A stretch of 64,000 nt of DNA, taken from NCBI RefSeq assembly GCF_000018585.1, contig NC_009976.1, positions 987,982 to 1,051,981 of the forward strand. Reading direction: 5' to 3'. Each line of letters starts with the position of its first letter. The first letter of the stretch is position 1. The notes under the pieces were generated by a model that was not told where the DNA came from, ran no database searches, and saw only the letters and a list, made by a program, of their open reading frames with translations. The position numbers and the translations under genes were made by a program. This stretch comes from Prochlorococcus marinus str. MIT 9211 (GTDB taxonomy: Bacteria; Cyanobacteriota; Cyanobacteriia; PCC-6307; Cyanobiaceae). This document shows positions 1-10,344 of the stretch, one piece after another.

Positions 1-333
1 TTAAGTCAACAAAACATCTCACGTAAAAACTATGACCGTCGAGACGATAGAGGCAGATCACGTCGAAAAAATAGCTTTAACTCCTCGCATCCTGATAAAG
101 ATAAAGAGCGTTATAAATTAGATGTAGGCCATAGAGATAGAGTAAAGCCAGGAAATATTGTAGGTGCTATAGCCAATGAGAGTGGTCTAAAAGGAAACAT
201 GATAGGCCGCATACAAATTTTTGATAATTACAGTTTAGTAGACCTACCTAAAGGTATGCCCACAAATATTTATAAAAGCTTGAAGACAGTTAAAGTAATG
301 AATAAAGAGCTAAATATTAATCTTTATAAATAA
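1..333 (+). CDS. deaD: DEAD-box RNA helicase, C-terminal end (partial)
   Basis: Frame 1 is open from the first base to the TAA at 331-333, so the gene starts upstream of the window. The visible 110 residues begin with a basic, Arg/Asp-rich, low-complexity linker (about residues 1-50). A DbpA-type RNA-binding domain follows, recognisable by VGAIANESGL and then IGRIQIFDNYSLVDLP. This domain closes DeaD/CsdA-type helicases, which unwind structured RNA during ribosome assembly and mRNA turnover, especially in the cold. The helicase core is not in the window. The next gene starts 12 bases downstream. The family is fairly certain; the exact paralog is not. Confidence 0.85.
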   Translation, partial: LSQQNISRKNYDRRDDRGRSRRKNSFNSSHPDKDKERYKLDVGHRDRVKPGNIVGAIANESGLKGNMIGRIQIFDNYSLVDLPKGMPTNIYKSLKTVKVMNKELNINLYK

Positions 334-345
334 GTAATTTTCAGA

Positions 346-639
346 ATGAATCGTCCTCTAACAACGAATTTATATATTATTCTTCTAATGTATACAGGTT
401 TATTTCTAGTAACAGGAAAAGCAAATAGTGAAGAAACAAATGACCTTGTTACTATGTTATGTATGGCAAGTTTCAAAGCACAGATGCAATTCACCAAAGA
501 GAAACCACTAGATGAAATGGGAGACTTTGCCTGTAAATGCTTTGTGAAACAAATAAACTCCGGTCTAACAATAAATAAGGCTCGTAACTTATGCAAAGAA
601 GAAGCTACTAAGAGATTTAATTTTTCAAAACAAAATTAA
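346..639 (+). CDS. Small exported cysteine-containing protein of unknown function
   Basis: 97 residues. The N-terminus (about residues 8-26) is hydrophobic and ends near KANSEE, like a Sec signal peptide, so the protein is probably periplasmic or thylakoid-lumenal. The mature part has four cysteines, one after TML, a C-K-C pair and one in RNLCKEE. This spacing could allow two disulfides, but the C-K-C pair makes metal binding another possibility. It lies between the deaD end and an ABC exporter, 12 bases after the former and 18 before the latter, so co-transcription is likely. I do not recognise the family. Confidence 0.7.
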   Translation: MNRPLTTNLYIILLMYTGLFLVTGKANSEETNDLVTMLCMASFKAQMQFTKEKPLDEMGDFACKCFVKQINSGLTINKARNLCKEEATKRFNFSKQN

Positions 640-657
640 CCCTTTCTTTTTATACGA

Positions 658-2448
658 ATGAATCGTTCAAAAATTAAAAATAAACCTCCTCTGCAAAGGC
701 TACTTAGAAGTCAAAAAAAACATAAGAAGTTGATATTAGCTGCCATAACCTGTTCAGTTTTAAATAAAATCTTTGATTTAGCGCCTCCTGTTCTAATAGG
801 TATATCTGTTGATGTAGTTGTTCGAGAAGATAAATCCTGGTTGGCTGGCTTAGGCTTTGAAGCAGTTACTTCTCAACTGGCCATTCTTGCCATTTCTTCA
901 TTCTTGATTTGGACAGCCGAATCATATTTTGAATACTTATATGGCGTTCTTTGGAGGAATCTTGCTCAAACAACGCAGCACAATCTTCGAATTCAAGCAT
1001 ATAGCCACATACAAAAGTTAGAGATGTCTTTTTTTGAGTCAGATAGTTCTGGAAGACTTCTGTCAATTTTGAATGATGATATTAATCAACTTGAAAGATT
1101 TTTAGACCACGGAGCAAACCAGATCCTTCAGTTAATTGTGACTGTGACCATAGTTGGTCTTGCTATGACTTATTTAGCACCAGGAGTTGCAATCTTTGCA
1201 TTTGTACCTATACCTTTAATACTTATCGGATCTATAAAATTTCAAAAAGGTCTTGCTCCTAGATATAAAGATGTGAGAGATAAAGCTGGAGATCTAGCAG
1301 CTCGTCTTAGTAACAACTTAGGTGGAATGTTAACAATTAAGAGCTTTGCCACAGAATCATGGGAACTAGAGAGAGTAAATAATGACAGTAATTTGTATCA
1401 AATAAGTAATCAAAAGGCAATTAAATTATCTGCTGCATTTATTCCATTAATTAGATTTGCAATTCTTTTCGCATTTCTTGCAATCCTAATTGTAGGTGGC
1501 TTACAAGCTTGGAAAGGAATAATTGAAATTGGAAGCTATAGTTTCCTTATATTTATTACTCAAAGACTTCTTTGGCCCTTAACTACACTAGGGCATGTTT
1601 TAGATGACTATCAAAGATCAATGGCATCTACAAATAGAGTCCTAGACCTAATAGATACCCCAGTAACAATATCTAGTGGAAGAATAAGGCTTGGTTTAAA
1701 AAGTTTAAAAGGTAGAATAGAGTTTAATAATGTAAGTTTCAAATATAATGATCGCCCACTACTTTTAAATAGGTTCAACCTAAATATTCATGAGGGAAGT
1801 ACTGTTGGAGTTGTAGGACCTACAGGTTCTGGGAAAAGCACATTAGTGAAATTAATACTAAGGCTTTATAAGTTAGATCAAGGCGATATTAAGATAGATG
1901 GAATTCCAATAGATCAAGTAGATCTATTGGATCTACGAAAGTGTATAGCGTTAGTTAGTCAAGAAGTTTACCTATTCCATGGCACAGTAAAAGAGAATAT
2001 TTCTTATGGCAATAAAGCAGCAGGCCATGATCAAATTATCAAAGCTGCCCAACTTTCGGAGGCAGCTGAGTTTATTGAAAAACTACCTGAAGGATATAAC
2101 ACCCTTGTTGGGGAAAGGGGGCAAAAGCTATCGGGAGGACAGTGCCAAAGAATTGCATTAGCAAGAGCAATCCTAAAAGATGCGCCGATATTGATATTAG
2201 ATGAAGCCACAGCATCTGTAGACAATGAAACTGAAGCAGCAATTCAGAGATCCCTCTCAAAGATAACTTCTAATAGAACAACTCTAGTAATAGCGCACAG
2301 ATTAAGTACAGTTAAAAATGCAGATGAAATAATTGTTTTAGACCAGGGTTTAATTAAAGAGAGAGGAACCCACCATTCACTACTAAAAAACAAAGGTATT
2401 TATTTTGATCTTTGGAAAGTACAAGCTGGTTATGAATCAAACGAATAG
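658..2448 (+). CDS. ABC exporter half-transporter (MsbA-like, TMD-NBD fusion)
   Basis: 596 residues, the usual size of a type IV half-transporter that works as a homodimer in the inner membrane. The first 330 or so residues hold the six-helix exporter domain. The nucleotide-binding domain has Walker A GPTGSGKST at about 387-395, the signature LSGGQ at 491-495, Walker B ILILDEA with D515/E516, and the H-loop in IAHRLS near 547. All ATPase motifs are intact. The family exports lipids, peptides or drugs; the substrate cannot be read from sequence. It probably shares a transcript with the two genes upstream and converges with the psbP-like gene. Confidence 0.9.
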   Translation: MNRSKIKNKPPLQRLLRSQKKHKKLILAAITCSVLNKIFDLAPPVLIGISVDVVVREDKSWLAGLGFEAVTSQLAILAISSFLIWTAESYFEYLYGVLWRNLAQTTQHNLRIQAYSHIQKLEMSFFESDSSGRLLSILNDDINQLERFLDHGANQILQLIVTVTIVGLAMTYLAPGVAIFAFVPIPLILIGSIKFQKGLAPRYKDVRDKAGDLAARLSNNLGGMLTIKSFATESWELERVNNDSNLYQISNQKAIKLSAAFIPLIRFAILFAFLAILIVGGLQAWKGIIEIGSYSFLIFITQRLLWPLTTLGHVLDDYQRSMASTNRVLDLIDTPVTISSGRIRLGLKSLKGRIEFNNVSFKYNDRPLLLNRFNLNIHEGSTVGVVGPTGSGKSTLVKLILRLYKLDQGDIKIDGIPIDQVDLLDLRKCIALVSQEVYLFHGTVKENISYGNKAAGHDQIIKAAQLSEAAEFIEKLPEGYNTLVGERGQKLSGGQCQRIALARAILKDAPILILDEATASVDNETEAAIQRSLSKITSNRTTLVIAHRLSTVKNADEIIVLDQGLIKERGTHHSLLKNKGIYFDLWKVQAGYESNE

Positions 2449-2488
2449 ATTAGAGGGCTTTGAAATTACTTAAATCAGGGAAATATTG

Positions 2489-3049
2489 TTATCCATAGAG
2501 GAAATTAAAGGAAGTAATAACACGACCAAATAGTTCTTTGACTCTAGGCCATCTATTCTCATTAGTACTAGCTGCCAAAGTGAATAGGGATCCTCGGTCA
2601 ATAACTACTGTAGCCAACTCATGTCTATCTCTATTAGGAAGATGTATAGAGTACTCAATATCATAAAAGGTATGACCATCAAATTCTCTTTTTTGGGCAT
2701 CTAATAATTCTGCCTGTCTACCAGCACCGTCAGCTGAAAAAACCTGCTCAATTAGTCTCTGCCCAACAGTTTTTGGTCCACCTAGTTCCTCGAGGTCAAC
2801 ATCTTCGTCTAGGTCTGAAACTACAAGACTAAGAGTTTCATCACTATTAATAACATCATGGAAAACAACTTCTGGGCCACCACTAACTGTTACTCGCGTC
2901 CATCCAGTTGGATAAAAGAATCCGTATCGACCATCGTTACTTTGAAAAGCTTCTAATCCAGCTGTTGATGAGGTATTACATGCAGTTACAGAGCAAATCA
3001 ATAGGAATGCAAGAAAAAAGTTTCGAAAAGCTTTTAAAAAATTAGACAT
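2489..3049 (-). CDS. psbP2: PsbP-family lipoprotein (CyanoP-like)
   Basis: 186 residues. The N-terminus is a lipoprotein signal: a basic start, a hydrophobic run and the lipobox VTAC, with the lipidated Cys at about residue 24. The rest has the PsbP fold signature: an early segment with YGFFYPTGW, then VVFHDVI, and a C-terminal stretch including FTLAASTNENRW. Length and lipidation match CyanoP, an assembly-associated, lumen-facing photosystem II protein. Cyanobacteria carry several PsbP-domain paralogs, so the exact one is uncertain. It converges with the ABC exporter and diverges from recR. Confidence 0.85.
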   Translation of the reverse strand: MSNFLKAFRNFFLAFLLICSVTACNTSSTAGLEAFQSNDGRYGFFYPTGWTRVTVSGGPEVVFHDVINSDETLSLVVSDLDEDVDLEELGGPKTVGQRLIEQVFSADGAGRQAELLDAQKREFDGHTFYDIEYSIHLPNRDRHELATVVIDRGSLFTLAASTNENRWPRVKELFGRVITSFNFLYG

Positions 3050-3166
3050 CGATAACCCTCAGTAACAAGTATTATGATAAAAAGTTGATTCAAAAATCTG
3101 AATACTTATTAAATTCTACTTTTGTTGTCAAAGACTGCTTAAATTTGTCTTATTCGCGAAAAACCT

Positions 3167-3766
3167 CTGAACGGCTTCACAAGACCACTTGCCCGTCTAA
3201 TTGATCAATTTGAGCAATTGCCTGGGATTGGCCCCAGAACAGCGCAAAGGCTTGCGTTGCATTTATTGCGTCAACCAGAAGAAAGAATAAAAGCTTTCGC
3301 CAACGCACTGCTAAACGCAAGGAACCAAGTTGGGCAGTGTCAGCAATGTTTCCACTTGACAGAAGGTAACGAATGTGAAATCTGTTTAAACCAAAACAGA
3401 CAAAGAAATTTGATCTGTGTTGTTGCTGATTCAAGAGATCTTCTTGCGTTAGAAAGAACCCGTGAATATAAAGGTCTCTATCATGTTCTTGGAGGGCTCA
3501 TCTCACCAATGGATGGTATAGGTCCTGAATTATTAAACATTTCACCACTTGTAAAAAGAATCACTAGTGAAGAAACCACCGAGGTTATTCTGGCTCTTAC
3601 ACCCAGCGTAGAGGGAGACACAACTAGTCTTTACCTCGCTAAATTACTAAATGCCTTTGTAAAGGTAACAAGAATTGCATACGGACTGCCCGTAGGAAGT
3701 GAGCTTGAATACGCTGATGAAGTCACTTTAGCCCGAGCCCTAGAGGGACGAAGGACTGTAGAATAA
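3167..3766 (+). CDS. recR: Recombination protein RecR
   Basis: RecR works with RecF/RecO to load RecA at gaps. The helix-hairpin-helix segment [11 protein letters not shown], the four-Cys zinc finger (CQQC then CEIC) and the Toprim domain starting ICVVADSRD are all present. Reading back from LPGIGP, the conserved N-terminal helix ([12 protein letters not shown]) is in frame, and the frame is closed by TAA at 3140-3142. Between that stop and the helix there is no ATG, GTG or TTG. I chose CTG at 3167 because it gives the family's usual N-terminal length; ATT codons at 3143 and 3152 are alternatives. A TTG at 3218 is in frame but would remove the helix. The lipA ATG is 16 bases downstream. Confidence 0.85.
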   Translation: MNGFTRPLARLIDQFEQLPGIGPRTAQRLALHLLRQPEERIKAFANALLNARNQVGQCQQCFHLTEGNECEICLNQNRQRNLICVVADSRDLLALERTREYKGLYHVLGGLISPMDGIGPELLNISPLVKRITSEETTEVILALTPSVEGDTTSLYLAKLLNAFVKVTRIAYGLPVGSELEYADEVTLARALEGRRTVE

Positions 3767-3782
3767 AAAACTACTTACACTC

Positions 3783-4703
3783 ATGACTACATTTAATAGA
3801 CAAACTAAATACAGTAAAGTTCTTCCAGAAGAACGTCTTCCTAGTTGGATTAAGCCAGGCATTGGGAAGGCATCGCAATTAGAAAAAGTTCAAAAACTGG
3901 TCAAACGCAATAGATTGCACACAATCTGCGAAGAAGGGCGTTGTCCCAATCGAAGTGAATGCTATGCATCTGGTACAGCCTCTTTTCTTCTAGGTGGGTC
4001 AATATGCACAAGAAGCTGCGCATTCTGCCAGGTTGAGAAAGGAAAGTCTCCCCAAGAAGTAGATGTAAATGAAGCTAAGCGTGTCGCACAAGCAATACAA
4101 CAGTTGAAACTCAATTATGTTGTACTTACTGCTGTAGCAAGAGATGATTTACATGATCATGGAGCAAGTATTTTTACAGAAACAATAGTTGCGATTAGAG
4201 AACTAGTGCCAAACATCAACATAGAAGTCCTAACACCAGACTTCTGGGGGGGGAGTTCAAATGAGGATACAGCTCTAAGACTTCAAAAGGAGCGTCTAGC
4301 TAAAGTACTCTCTGCAAAACCTGTATGTTTTAATCATAATCTTGAAACAGTTGAGCGACTCCAAAAAGAAGTCAGAAGAGGTGCAACTTACAGGCGATCT
4401 TTAGGTTTATTAAAAACAGCAAAAGAATTAGCTCCAAAGACTCCTACAAAGTCAGGTTTAATGCTTGGTCTTGGTGAAACTCTTGATGAAATAATCAAAA
4501 CCCTTAAGGACCTAAGAGATGTCAATTGTCAACAAGTAACAATTGGACAATACCTCAGGCCTTCTCTTTCACACTTACCAGTCCATAAATATTGGCACCC
4601 ATCAGAGTTCGATGACTTGGCTGATATCGCCAAAAATTTAGGTTTCCTCAAAGTAAATAGTGGACCACTAGTCAGAAGTAGTTATCACGCAGAAGAGAGC
4701 TAG
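3783..4703 (+). CDS. lipA: Lipoyl synthase
   Basis: 306 residues. LipA is a radical-SAM enzyme that inserts two sulfurs into octanoyl groups on E2 and H-protein lipoyl domains. Both iron-sulfur clusters are readable: the auxiliary cluster cysteines C49, C54 and C60 (in [13 protein letters not shown]) and the SAM cluster C75, C79 and C82 (CTRSCAFC). The C-terminal RSSYHA contains the conserved serine that ligates the auxiliary cluster. It follows recR by 16 bases and its stop overlaps the end of the convergent acetyltransferase-like gene by 4 bases. Cyanobacteria often have two LipA copies; only one is in this window. Confidence 0.95.
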   Translation: MTTFNRQTKYSKVLPEERLPSWIKPGIGKASQLEKVQKLVKRNRLHTICEEGRCPNRSECYASGTASFLLGGSICTRSCAFCQVEKGKSPQEVDVNEAKRVAQAIQQLKLNYVVLTAVARDDLHDHGASIFTETIVAIRELVPNINIEVLTPDFWGGSSNEDTALRLQKERLAKVLSAKPVCFNHNLETVERLQKEVRRGATYRRSLGLLKTAKELAPKTPTKSGLMLGLGETLDEIIKTLKDLRDVNCQQVTIGQYLRPSLSHLPVHKYWHPSEFDDLADIAKNLGFLKVNSGPLVRSSYHAEES

Positions 4704-5221
4704 GTCGAACTATTATTCATTGTCATCTCCCAAAGATTTCGACTGGATTTATAAACTTCATTACAGTTAGCTACCATTAAAGTTCCTGCACCTCCCCAAA
4801 CAACTCGTAACAGCAAGTCGGAAGGGGCAGAGCCAACATCTCTGACAAATTCAAATCCTCGCATTCTGAAATACCTAGTCAATCTCTTATGTTGTCGACT
4901 GTCATCATGTATTGCCAACAACCGAGCACTCTTGCATATAGTTTCTTCCAAAGCCCATGCCATAGTCGCTGCCCAAATCAAATGGCCAACACCTTCGGGA
5001 GATCCTTTTCGAACTTGCATAGTGTCTAATTGCAAGCCATTAGTTCCGTAATAGGCCCATGCCTTCATTTCACCTAATATTTGCACTTTTTCTGGGGATA
5101 AATGTCTGCCAACTAAAAGTCTAAATGCCCACAAATTAAGAGGACGTCTGACTTTAACCCTCAAAAGCAGTCCACATTCGGAGGCTTGCTTTTCTAAAGC
5201 TGTAAGGCCGGTAGTAGTCAT
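4700..5221 (-). CDS. GNAT-like acetyltransferase family protein, substrate unknown
   Basis: 173 residues. The central region reads like a GNAT fold: a strand around [12 protein letters not shown], then [17 protein letters not shown] as the acetyl-CoA-binding helix region, and a late segment with [10 protein letters not shown], typical of the last strand and helix. The cofactor-loop consensus is weak, so assignment rests on overall pattern. Its ATG overlaps the trhO stop by 4 bases, making it the last gene of the lysA-cdaA-uppS-bioB-trhO series. Substrate unknown. Confidence 0.6.
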   Translation of the reverse strand: MTTTGLTALEKQASECGLLLRVKVRRPLNLWAFRLLVGRHLSPEKVQILGEMKAWAYYGTNGLQLDTMQVRKGSPEGVGHLIWAATMAWALEETICKSARLLAIHDDSRQHKRLTRYFRMRGFEFVRDVGSAPSDLLLRVVWGGAGTLMVANCNEVYKSSRNLWEMTMNNSST

Positions 5222-6180
5222 GCACTAGGCCATATAGAGTTTCCAGGTAGGCGTTTGTTAATCTTATCTATATGCTTCTGCCTTTCTGCAAATCTAGCGC
5301 GATCGTCATCATTAAAACTTTCAATGCAATGGTGACATTGAATACCAGGTATATAGCTTTCTTTCTCACGATCAACTGGCGAAAGAGGCATACCACATGC
5401 ATAACAGAGTCGATGAACCCCTGGAAAGAGGCGATGGTCCAGAGCAACTCTTTGGTCAAAAACAAAACATTCACCTTTCCATCTGCTTTCAGTCTCAGGT
5501 ATTTCCTCTAAATATTTAAGGATCCCACCTTGCAAATGATAAACATCAGAAAAGCCTCTTTCATTCAGAAACGATGTCGCCTTTTCACAGCGAATCCCTC
5601 CAGTACAAAACATTGCAATTCTCTTAGTAGAAGTGTTATTTATTATTGTTTTTAAGTTTTCATCGACCCATTTAGGAAAGTCTCGAAAGACTTCAGTATT
5701 CGGATTAATTGCTCCTTCAAACGTACCAATTCCAATTTCATAGTCATTGCGAGTATCAATCAACAACGTTTCAGGGTCATCTACAAAATCATTCCAATCA
5801 GAAGGTTTCACATAAGTTCCTACAGATTCAACTGGGTCAATACCAGCTATCCCCATCGTCACGATTTCATTCTTGCGACGAGACTTAAATCGACGAAATG
5901 CTTGCTTGGATGTCCAACTAAATTTAAGTTGCAATGGATTACTCAAGGGCAAGCCTTCCAATCTCTCTATTAATTTCTTGACAGCTTCTTTTGATCCACA
6001 GACAGTCCCATTGACACCTTCAGAGCCAACCAAAACACTACCCCGTAGTTGATACTGATTAGCAAGAGCAATCAAATCTTTTGGCAATGAGGAAAGCATC
6101 TCTTCATCTAAATTAGAGAAGCTATAAAAAGCTGCCACTTGTAGTTGATTACTGATAGTTCCAGCTGAAGAGTTATTCAT
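5218..6180 (-). CDS. trhO: tRNA uridine(34) hydroxylase, rhodanese-like (TrhO/YceA)
   Basis: 320 residues. TrhO uses oxygen to hydroxylate U34 of several tRNAs (ho5U), the first step towards cmo5U or mo5U. An N-terminal region ends near [14 protein letters not shown] rhodanese domain (about 120-225) has [14 protein letters not shown] and the active-site loop [11 protein letters not shown] with C192, and a C-terminal cysteine-rich segment has CYACG and CHHC. The whole UPF0176 architecture is present. It overlaps the bioB end by 8 bases and the downstream gene by 4, so translation is probably coupled. Confidence 0.9.
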   Translation of the reverse strand: MNNSSAGTISNQLQVAAFYSFSNLDEEMLSSLPKDLIALANQYQLRGSVLVGSEGVNGTVCGSKEAVKKLIERLEGLPLSNPLQLKFSWTSKQAFRRFKSRRKNEIVTMGIAGIDPVESVGTYVKPSDWNDFVDDPETLLIDTRNDYEIGIGTFEGAINPNTEVFRDFPKWVDENLKTIINNTSTKRIAMFCTGGIRCEKATSFLNERGFSDVYHLQGGILKYLEEIPETESRWKGECFVFDQRVALDHRLFPGVHRLCYACGMPLSPVDREKESYIPGIQCHHCIESFNDDDRARFAERQKHIDKINKRLPGNSIWPSA

Positions 6181-7171
6181 GCAATGACCAATTCACTTGA
6201 ACACCTGCTTTCGAAAGTAATTCTCTGTCTGCTTGGATGGCAGGATTTGATGTAGTAAGAAGAGTATCTCCATAAAAAATCGAGTCTGCTCCAGCAAGAA
6301 AACATAAAATTTGTGCTTCGTCACCTAATTGTTCTCGTCCAGCACTCAGTCGAACACGACTTAAAGGCATAAGAATTCTTGCAGTAGCTACCATGCGGAC
6401 CATCTCAATGGGGTCTATGGAAGGGAGATCCTGTAAAGGAGTCCCCTCTACAGCTACCAAAGCATTTATTGGGACACTCTCTGGATGAGGACTCATATTG
6501 GCTAAAACTTTCAACAAAGAAGCTCTATCTTTTAAAGATTCGCCAAGGCCGATAATTCCTCCTGTACAAAGGGTAATACCTGCTGAACGAACTCTTTCAA
6601 GTGTTTCTATACGTTCTTGATAAGTACGAGTGGTAATAATCTGATCATAGTTTTCAGGGCTTGTATCAAGATTATGGTTATAAGCTGTTAATCCAGCTTC
6701 GGCTAAACGGAGTGCTTGATTGTCAGTAAGCATGCCTGCTGTTACACATGCTTCCATTCCAAGATCTCTAACACCTCGAACCATTTTCAGCATTGATTCA
6801 AAAGGTTGGCCATCTCGAATTTCTCTCCACGCCCAACCCATGCAGAAACGATCTGCACCTGCATCTTTAGCAGTTTTTGCCCTTTTAAGAACTTCTTCAA
6901 CCTCAAAATCTGAATAGCTAGTGATATCGCTGCTGTTATGAATTGATTGCGAGCAATAAGCACAGTCCTCTTCACAGCCTCCTGTTTTAACACTTAATAG
7001 AGATGCAAGTTGAACCTTATAACCAGGATTAGTCAATCTATGAACTCTTTGCGCATCCCACAAAAGATCCATCAACGGTTTTTGTAAAAGTGATTCAACC
7101 TCAGAGAAAGACCAGTCATATCGGAGTTGAACTTCTTTTTGGTCAGCAGCTTTGTAATTAATCAAAGTCAT
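6173..7171 (-). CDS. bioB: Biotin synthase
   Basis: Radical-SAM enzyme that inserts sulfur into dethiobiotin. I start at ATG 7171 (MTLINYK...) giving 332 residues. A longer reading to 7225 is open but would overlap uppS by 44 bases and add residues not expected in BioB. With this start the SAM cluster cysteines are C66, C70 and C73 in [25 protein letters not shown] and [10 protein letters not shown] are further BioB signatures. The start lies 10 bases after the uppS stop and the end overlaps trhO. No other bio genes are in the window. Confidence 0.93.
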   Translation of the reverse strand: MTLINYKAADQKEVQLRYDWSFSEVESLLQKPLMDLLWDAQRVHRLTNPGYKVQLASLLSVKTGGCEEDCAYCSQSIHNSSDITSYSDFEVEEVLKRAKTAKDAGADRFCMGWAWREIRDGQPFESMLKMVRGVRDLGMEACVTAGMLTDNQALRLAEAGLTAYNHNLDTSPENYDQIITTRTYQERIETLERVRSAGITLCTGGIIGLGESLKDRASLLKVLANMSPHPESVPINALVAVEGTPLQDLPSIDPIEMVRMVATARILMPLSRVRLSAGREQLGDEAQILCFLAGADSIFYGDTLLTTSNPAIQADRELLSKAGVQVNWSLHE

Positions 7172-7181
7172 AAAGTTAAAA

Positions 7182-7982
7182 CTAGGTTTTGTTTCTATTA
7201 GAGGTAATTTGTTGTAGTCCTCCAAAGCGCCTAGAACGAGATTGGTAGTCTAAAAGGGCTTTTAAAAGTGAGCTCTTGTCAAAGTCTGGCCACAAAACAT
7301 CAGTAACATGGATCTCTGCATAGGCCAATTGCCAAAGAAGAAAATTACTTAATCTTCTTTCACCACTTGTACGAATAAGAAGATCTGGGTCTACATCATT
7401 TGCAGTACATAGTTCAGCTGCAAAAACATTCTCATCTATTAAGGAAGGATCCAAATCTCCATTAACAGATTTTTCTGCAAGCCTCTGTGCCACCTTTACT
7501 AACTCTCTTCTACCGCCATAATTAGTGCACACATTAAAATGTATACCTTTGTTCCCTGAAGTTAATACTGTTGCCTCAGTTATCAAATCTTGCAGTTGTC
7601 CTGGTAATTGATCTAAATCACCAAGAAACCTAATTCTTACTTCTTGTAGAATTAGAGCCTCAAGTTCTCTTTTTAATACACGCTGAAATAATGCCATTAA
7701 AAAAGTAACTTCTTCACTAGGCCTTGACCAATTCTCTGTTGAGAAAGCATAAACAGTAAGTGCTTTTAGACCCCAATCACTGCATAAACGCAAAGTTGCT
7801 TTTAAAGCATCAACGCCTGCAATATGACCCTTAGTTCGTGATAAGCCCCGAGCTTTAGCCCACCTTCCATTACCATCCATGATCACAGCAATATGCTCTG
7901 GTGTCCGAAGAGGATCAAGCCCTTCAGGTAAAGACTGAGCAAAATGCTTTTGATCAGAGGTAATTGACGAAGAGTTCGTCAT
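7182..7982 (-). CDS. uppS: Undecaprenyl (di-trans,poly-cis) diphosphate synthase
   Basis: 266 residues. A cis-prenyltransferase that condenses isopentenyl diphosphate onto farnesyl diphosphate to make the C55 lipid carrier for peptidoglycan and other glycans. The catalytic start [10 protein letters not shown] (D36), RTKGH, the downstream YAFSTENW and the terminal [15 protein letters not shown] are all intact. The ATG overlaps the diadenylate cyclase stop by 4 bases, so the two are probably translationally coupled, and bioB begins 10 bases later. Confidence 0.95.
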   Translation of the reverse strand: MTNSSSITSDQKHFAQSLPEGLDPLRTPEHIAVIMDGNGRWAKARGLSRTKGHIAGVDALKATLRLCSDWGLKALTVYAFSTENWSRPSEEVTFLMALFQRVLKRELEALILQEVRIRFLGDLDQLPGQLQDLITEATVLTSGNKGIHFNVCTNYGGRRELVKVAQRLAEKSVNGDLDPSLIDENVFAAELCTANDVDPDLLIRTSGERRLSNFLLWQLAYAEIHVTDVLWPDFDKSSLLKALLDYQSRSRRFGGLQQITSNRNKT

Positions 7983-8890
7983 TGCAAGCTGTCCTTATTT
8001 GGAATCGAAGAAGAAAGTCCCGTATTTGGCTTTGAAGCTTTGTCATCAACAAGGTTATTAGAAACAGAGTCATTTAGACCGGAATTACTTGATGAGACTT
8101 TTGCAACCACTTTACCGGTTGGGGAACTCAAAAACTCCTTTAGAAGATCTAACAACCTACTACTAGTAATAGGCCTTTCAAGTCGCCCTTGATTAGCCAA
8201 AGATAAAGTACCACTTTCTTCAGAAACAACTACACATATACATCTATCAAACCTTTCTGTTATTCCAAGAGCAGCGAGATGCCTAGTTCCATAACGGCTT
8301 ATGGTTTGTCTTGATAAAGGCAAGATAACTCCTGCAGAAATTATTCTATTTCCCTTAATCAATACTGCTCCATCATGTAGTGGAGTATCTGCCGCAAAAA
8401 GGTTTAACAATAATTCTGTCGAGACCTGAGCATCAATAGGAACGCCAGGATAAAGGAAATCTTCAGGTCTCAAGTCACTGCCCATATCTAAAACAATAAG
8501 AGCCCCTCTCCTATTTTGAGAAAGTTTCCCTGCAGCCTCACTTAAGAAAGAAACTGTACTCGCACTTGCTTGAAACTCTTTTTGAGGATTACCCAATAAA
8601 ACAGCCAAGCGACCTGTCCCAAGCAATTCCATTAATCGGCGTAATTCTCCCTGCCATAAAATTGCTAATGATAATGAACAAACTAAAACTAAAGCATCAA
8701 TTAATTTTGATGTAATTGGTAGGTCGGCAAACCGATTTACAAACCAAGCTAGAGATACAAGAAATAAATACCCCCTAAGAAGCCAAAGGGTTCTTTGCTC
8801 ATTAACCCTTGAAAAAAGTAGGATCCCAAGTGCTGATGCAAACAATATGTCAAGCAAAAAGGGCAAATTTATTAGCCAGCCAAAATTCAC
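7979..8890 (-). CDS. cdaA: Membrane diadenylate cyclase (c-di-AMP synthase, CdaA type)
   Basis: 303 residues. It joins two ATP molecules into cyclic di-AMP, a second messenger for osmotic and potassium balance that in cyanobacteria is also linked to night survival and carbon storage. Three hydrophobic helices fill residues 1-80. The DAC (DisA_N) domain follows, with the metal-binding DGA at 173-175 (LHDGAVLI) and the ATP-binding RHLA at 203-206 ([10 protein letters not shown]), so the active site looks intact. The last 40 residues are a Ser/Asn/Lys-rich tail. It sits between lysA and uppS. Confidence 0.92.
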   Translation of the reverse strand: MNFGWLINLPFLLDILFASALGILLFSRVNEQRTLWLLRGYLFLVSLAWFVNRFADLPITSKLIDALVLVCSLSLAILWQGELRRLMELLGTGRLAVLLGNPQKEFQASASTVSFLSEAAGKLSQNRRGALIVLDMGSDLRPEDFLYPGVPIDAQVSTELLLNLFAADTPLHDGAVLIKGNRIISAGVILPLSRQTISRYGTRHLAALGITERFDRCICVVVSEESGTLSLANQGRLERPITSSRLLDLLKEFLSSPTGKVVAKVSSSNSGLNDSVSNNLVDDKASKPNTGLSSSIPNKDSLQ

Positions 8891-8918
8891 TCCATCAACC
8901 CAGTTTCACTAAATTTAC

Positions 8919-10286
8919 CTACCCTTTGGCAATAAAGCGATCTGGAAGGCGGTCATATCGCAATAGATCTTCAGGCAACTCTCTTACTTGAACAAGATCT
9001 GACTGTGCATTATTAACCAAAACTGAAGCCGGTCTTGGAATTCTATTGTAATTAGAGCTCATAGAAAGGTTATAAGCTCCTGTGCCAAAAACACCCAGGA
9101 CATCACCACTAGAAGCGGTGGGTAAAGCAATATTATTTAAAAGAATATCTCCTGATTCACAATGTTTTCCAGCAATTGTGACGACCTGATCAGTATTAGC
9201 CAATGGTCTGTCAACTAAACAAGCTGTATAAGTGGATTGGTAAGTTATTGGGCGAGGGTTATCACTCATTCCTCCATCTATTGACAGATAGGTCTTTCCT
9301 CCTGGAATATCTTTACGAGCTCCAATTCTATAGAGAGTTAGCCCTGCAGTAGCAATAATTGACCTCCCAGGCTCACAAATCAGTCTTGGCAATTCAATAT
9401 TTCTTGTATCAAATGCTTTAATAACAGCATTTGATACAGTTTCTACCCAACTATAAATATCTGGGGGATCATCAGAAGGAATATATTTAACACCAAGTCC
9501 TCCGCCAATATTTAAGTCTTTTATAGGATGACCTAGATCTTTTGCTCTTAAAAAGAAATCTGCCATAACTTCTACCAAATCCATATGAGGTGATAATTCG
9601 AAAATTTGAGAGCCTATATGTGCATGAAGACCAACTAATTTTGCCCATTTATAATCCTTTAATTGTGCAAATGTATCTGAAACTTGCTCAGGGTCAAACC
9701 CAAACTTACTATCTAAATGACCTGTACGAATATATTCATGCGTATGGCATTCTATTCCTGGGGTAAAGCGTAACATTAATCTAACACTACCTTCTTTATG
9801 GCTAATTAGTTTATCCAAGCGCTGTATATCATGTTGATTATCAATGATAATAGTTGCGTTACTCTCATGCGCTAGTAACAACTCCTTGTCAGACTTGTTA
9901 TTTCCATGTAAAACAATTTGTTCCCCTGCGACACCACTTTTTAAGGCTGTAATTAACTCACCCTCGGAAACTACGTCTATACCCAGTCCTTCTGAAGCAA
10001 CAATCCTATCAATAGCCAAAGAACTATTTGCTTTAGAGGCGTATAAAACAAAAGAATCCCCAGGGTAGCTTTGTTTGAGAGCCTTCCTATATGCCCTGCA
10101 AGAGCTTCTAATACTGGCCTCATCAATTACATAAAGAGGTGTCCCATATTGATTGGCAAGATCACTAAGCAAACATCCGCCAACTGTCATTCTATCTGAA
10201 TTGTCCAGTTCAGCAGTAATTGGAGTTATGTTTCTATTGGGACTGTTTTGATCCTTATTTAAGTCGAAGAGCCTTGAAACACCCAT
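8919..10286 (-). CDS. lysA: Diaminopimelate decarboxylase
   Basis: 455 residues. PLP enzyme that makes lysine from meso-diaminopimelate. An alanine-racemase-type barrel carries the cofactor lysine K85 in YASKANSS; HAHIGSQIF, NIGGGLG and CEPGRSI follow, and CESGDIL carries the cysteine of the dimeric active site. The first 30 or so residues are a short N-terminal extension. It heads the minus-strand series, 28 bases before the diadenylate cyclase, and diverges from the rimI-like gene across 58 bases. Confidence 0.95.
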   Translation of the reverse strand: MGVSRLFDLNKDQNSPNRNITPITAELDNSDRMTVGGCLLSDLANQYGTPLYVIDEASIRSSCRAYRKALKQSYPGDSFVLYASKANSSLAIDRIVASEGLGIDVVSEGELITALKSGVAGEQIVLHGNNKSDKELLLAHESNATIIIDNQHDIQRLDKLISHKEGSVRLMLRFTPGIECHTHEYIRTGHLDSKFGFDPEQVSDTFAQLKDYKWAKLVGLHAHIGSQIFELSPHMDLVEVMADFFLRAKDLGHPIKDLNIGGGLGVKYIPSDDPPDIYSWVETVSNAVIKAFDTRNIELPRLICEPGRSIIATAGLTLYRIGARKDIPGGKTYLSIDGGMSDNPRPITYQSTYTACLVDRPLANTDQVVTIAGKHCESGDILLNNIALPTASSGDVLGVFGTGAYNLSMSSNYNRIPRPASVLVNNAQSDLVQVRELPEDLLRYDRLPDRFIAKG

Positions 10287-10344
10287 GGTTTGGAAAGTAG
10301 AAAATTTAATAATGTAAATTTAATTAATTGATAGATTAACCAGA

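Noticed and set aside
3218-3766. recR beginning at TTG 3218
   Set aside because: Would lose the conserved N-terminal helix that is present in frame upstream.
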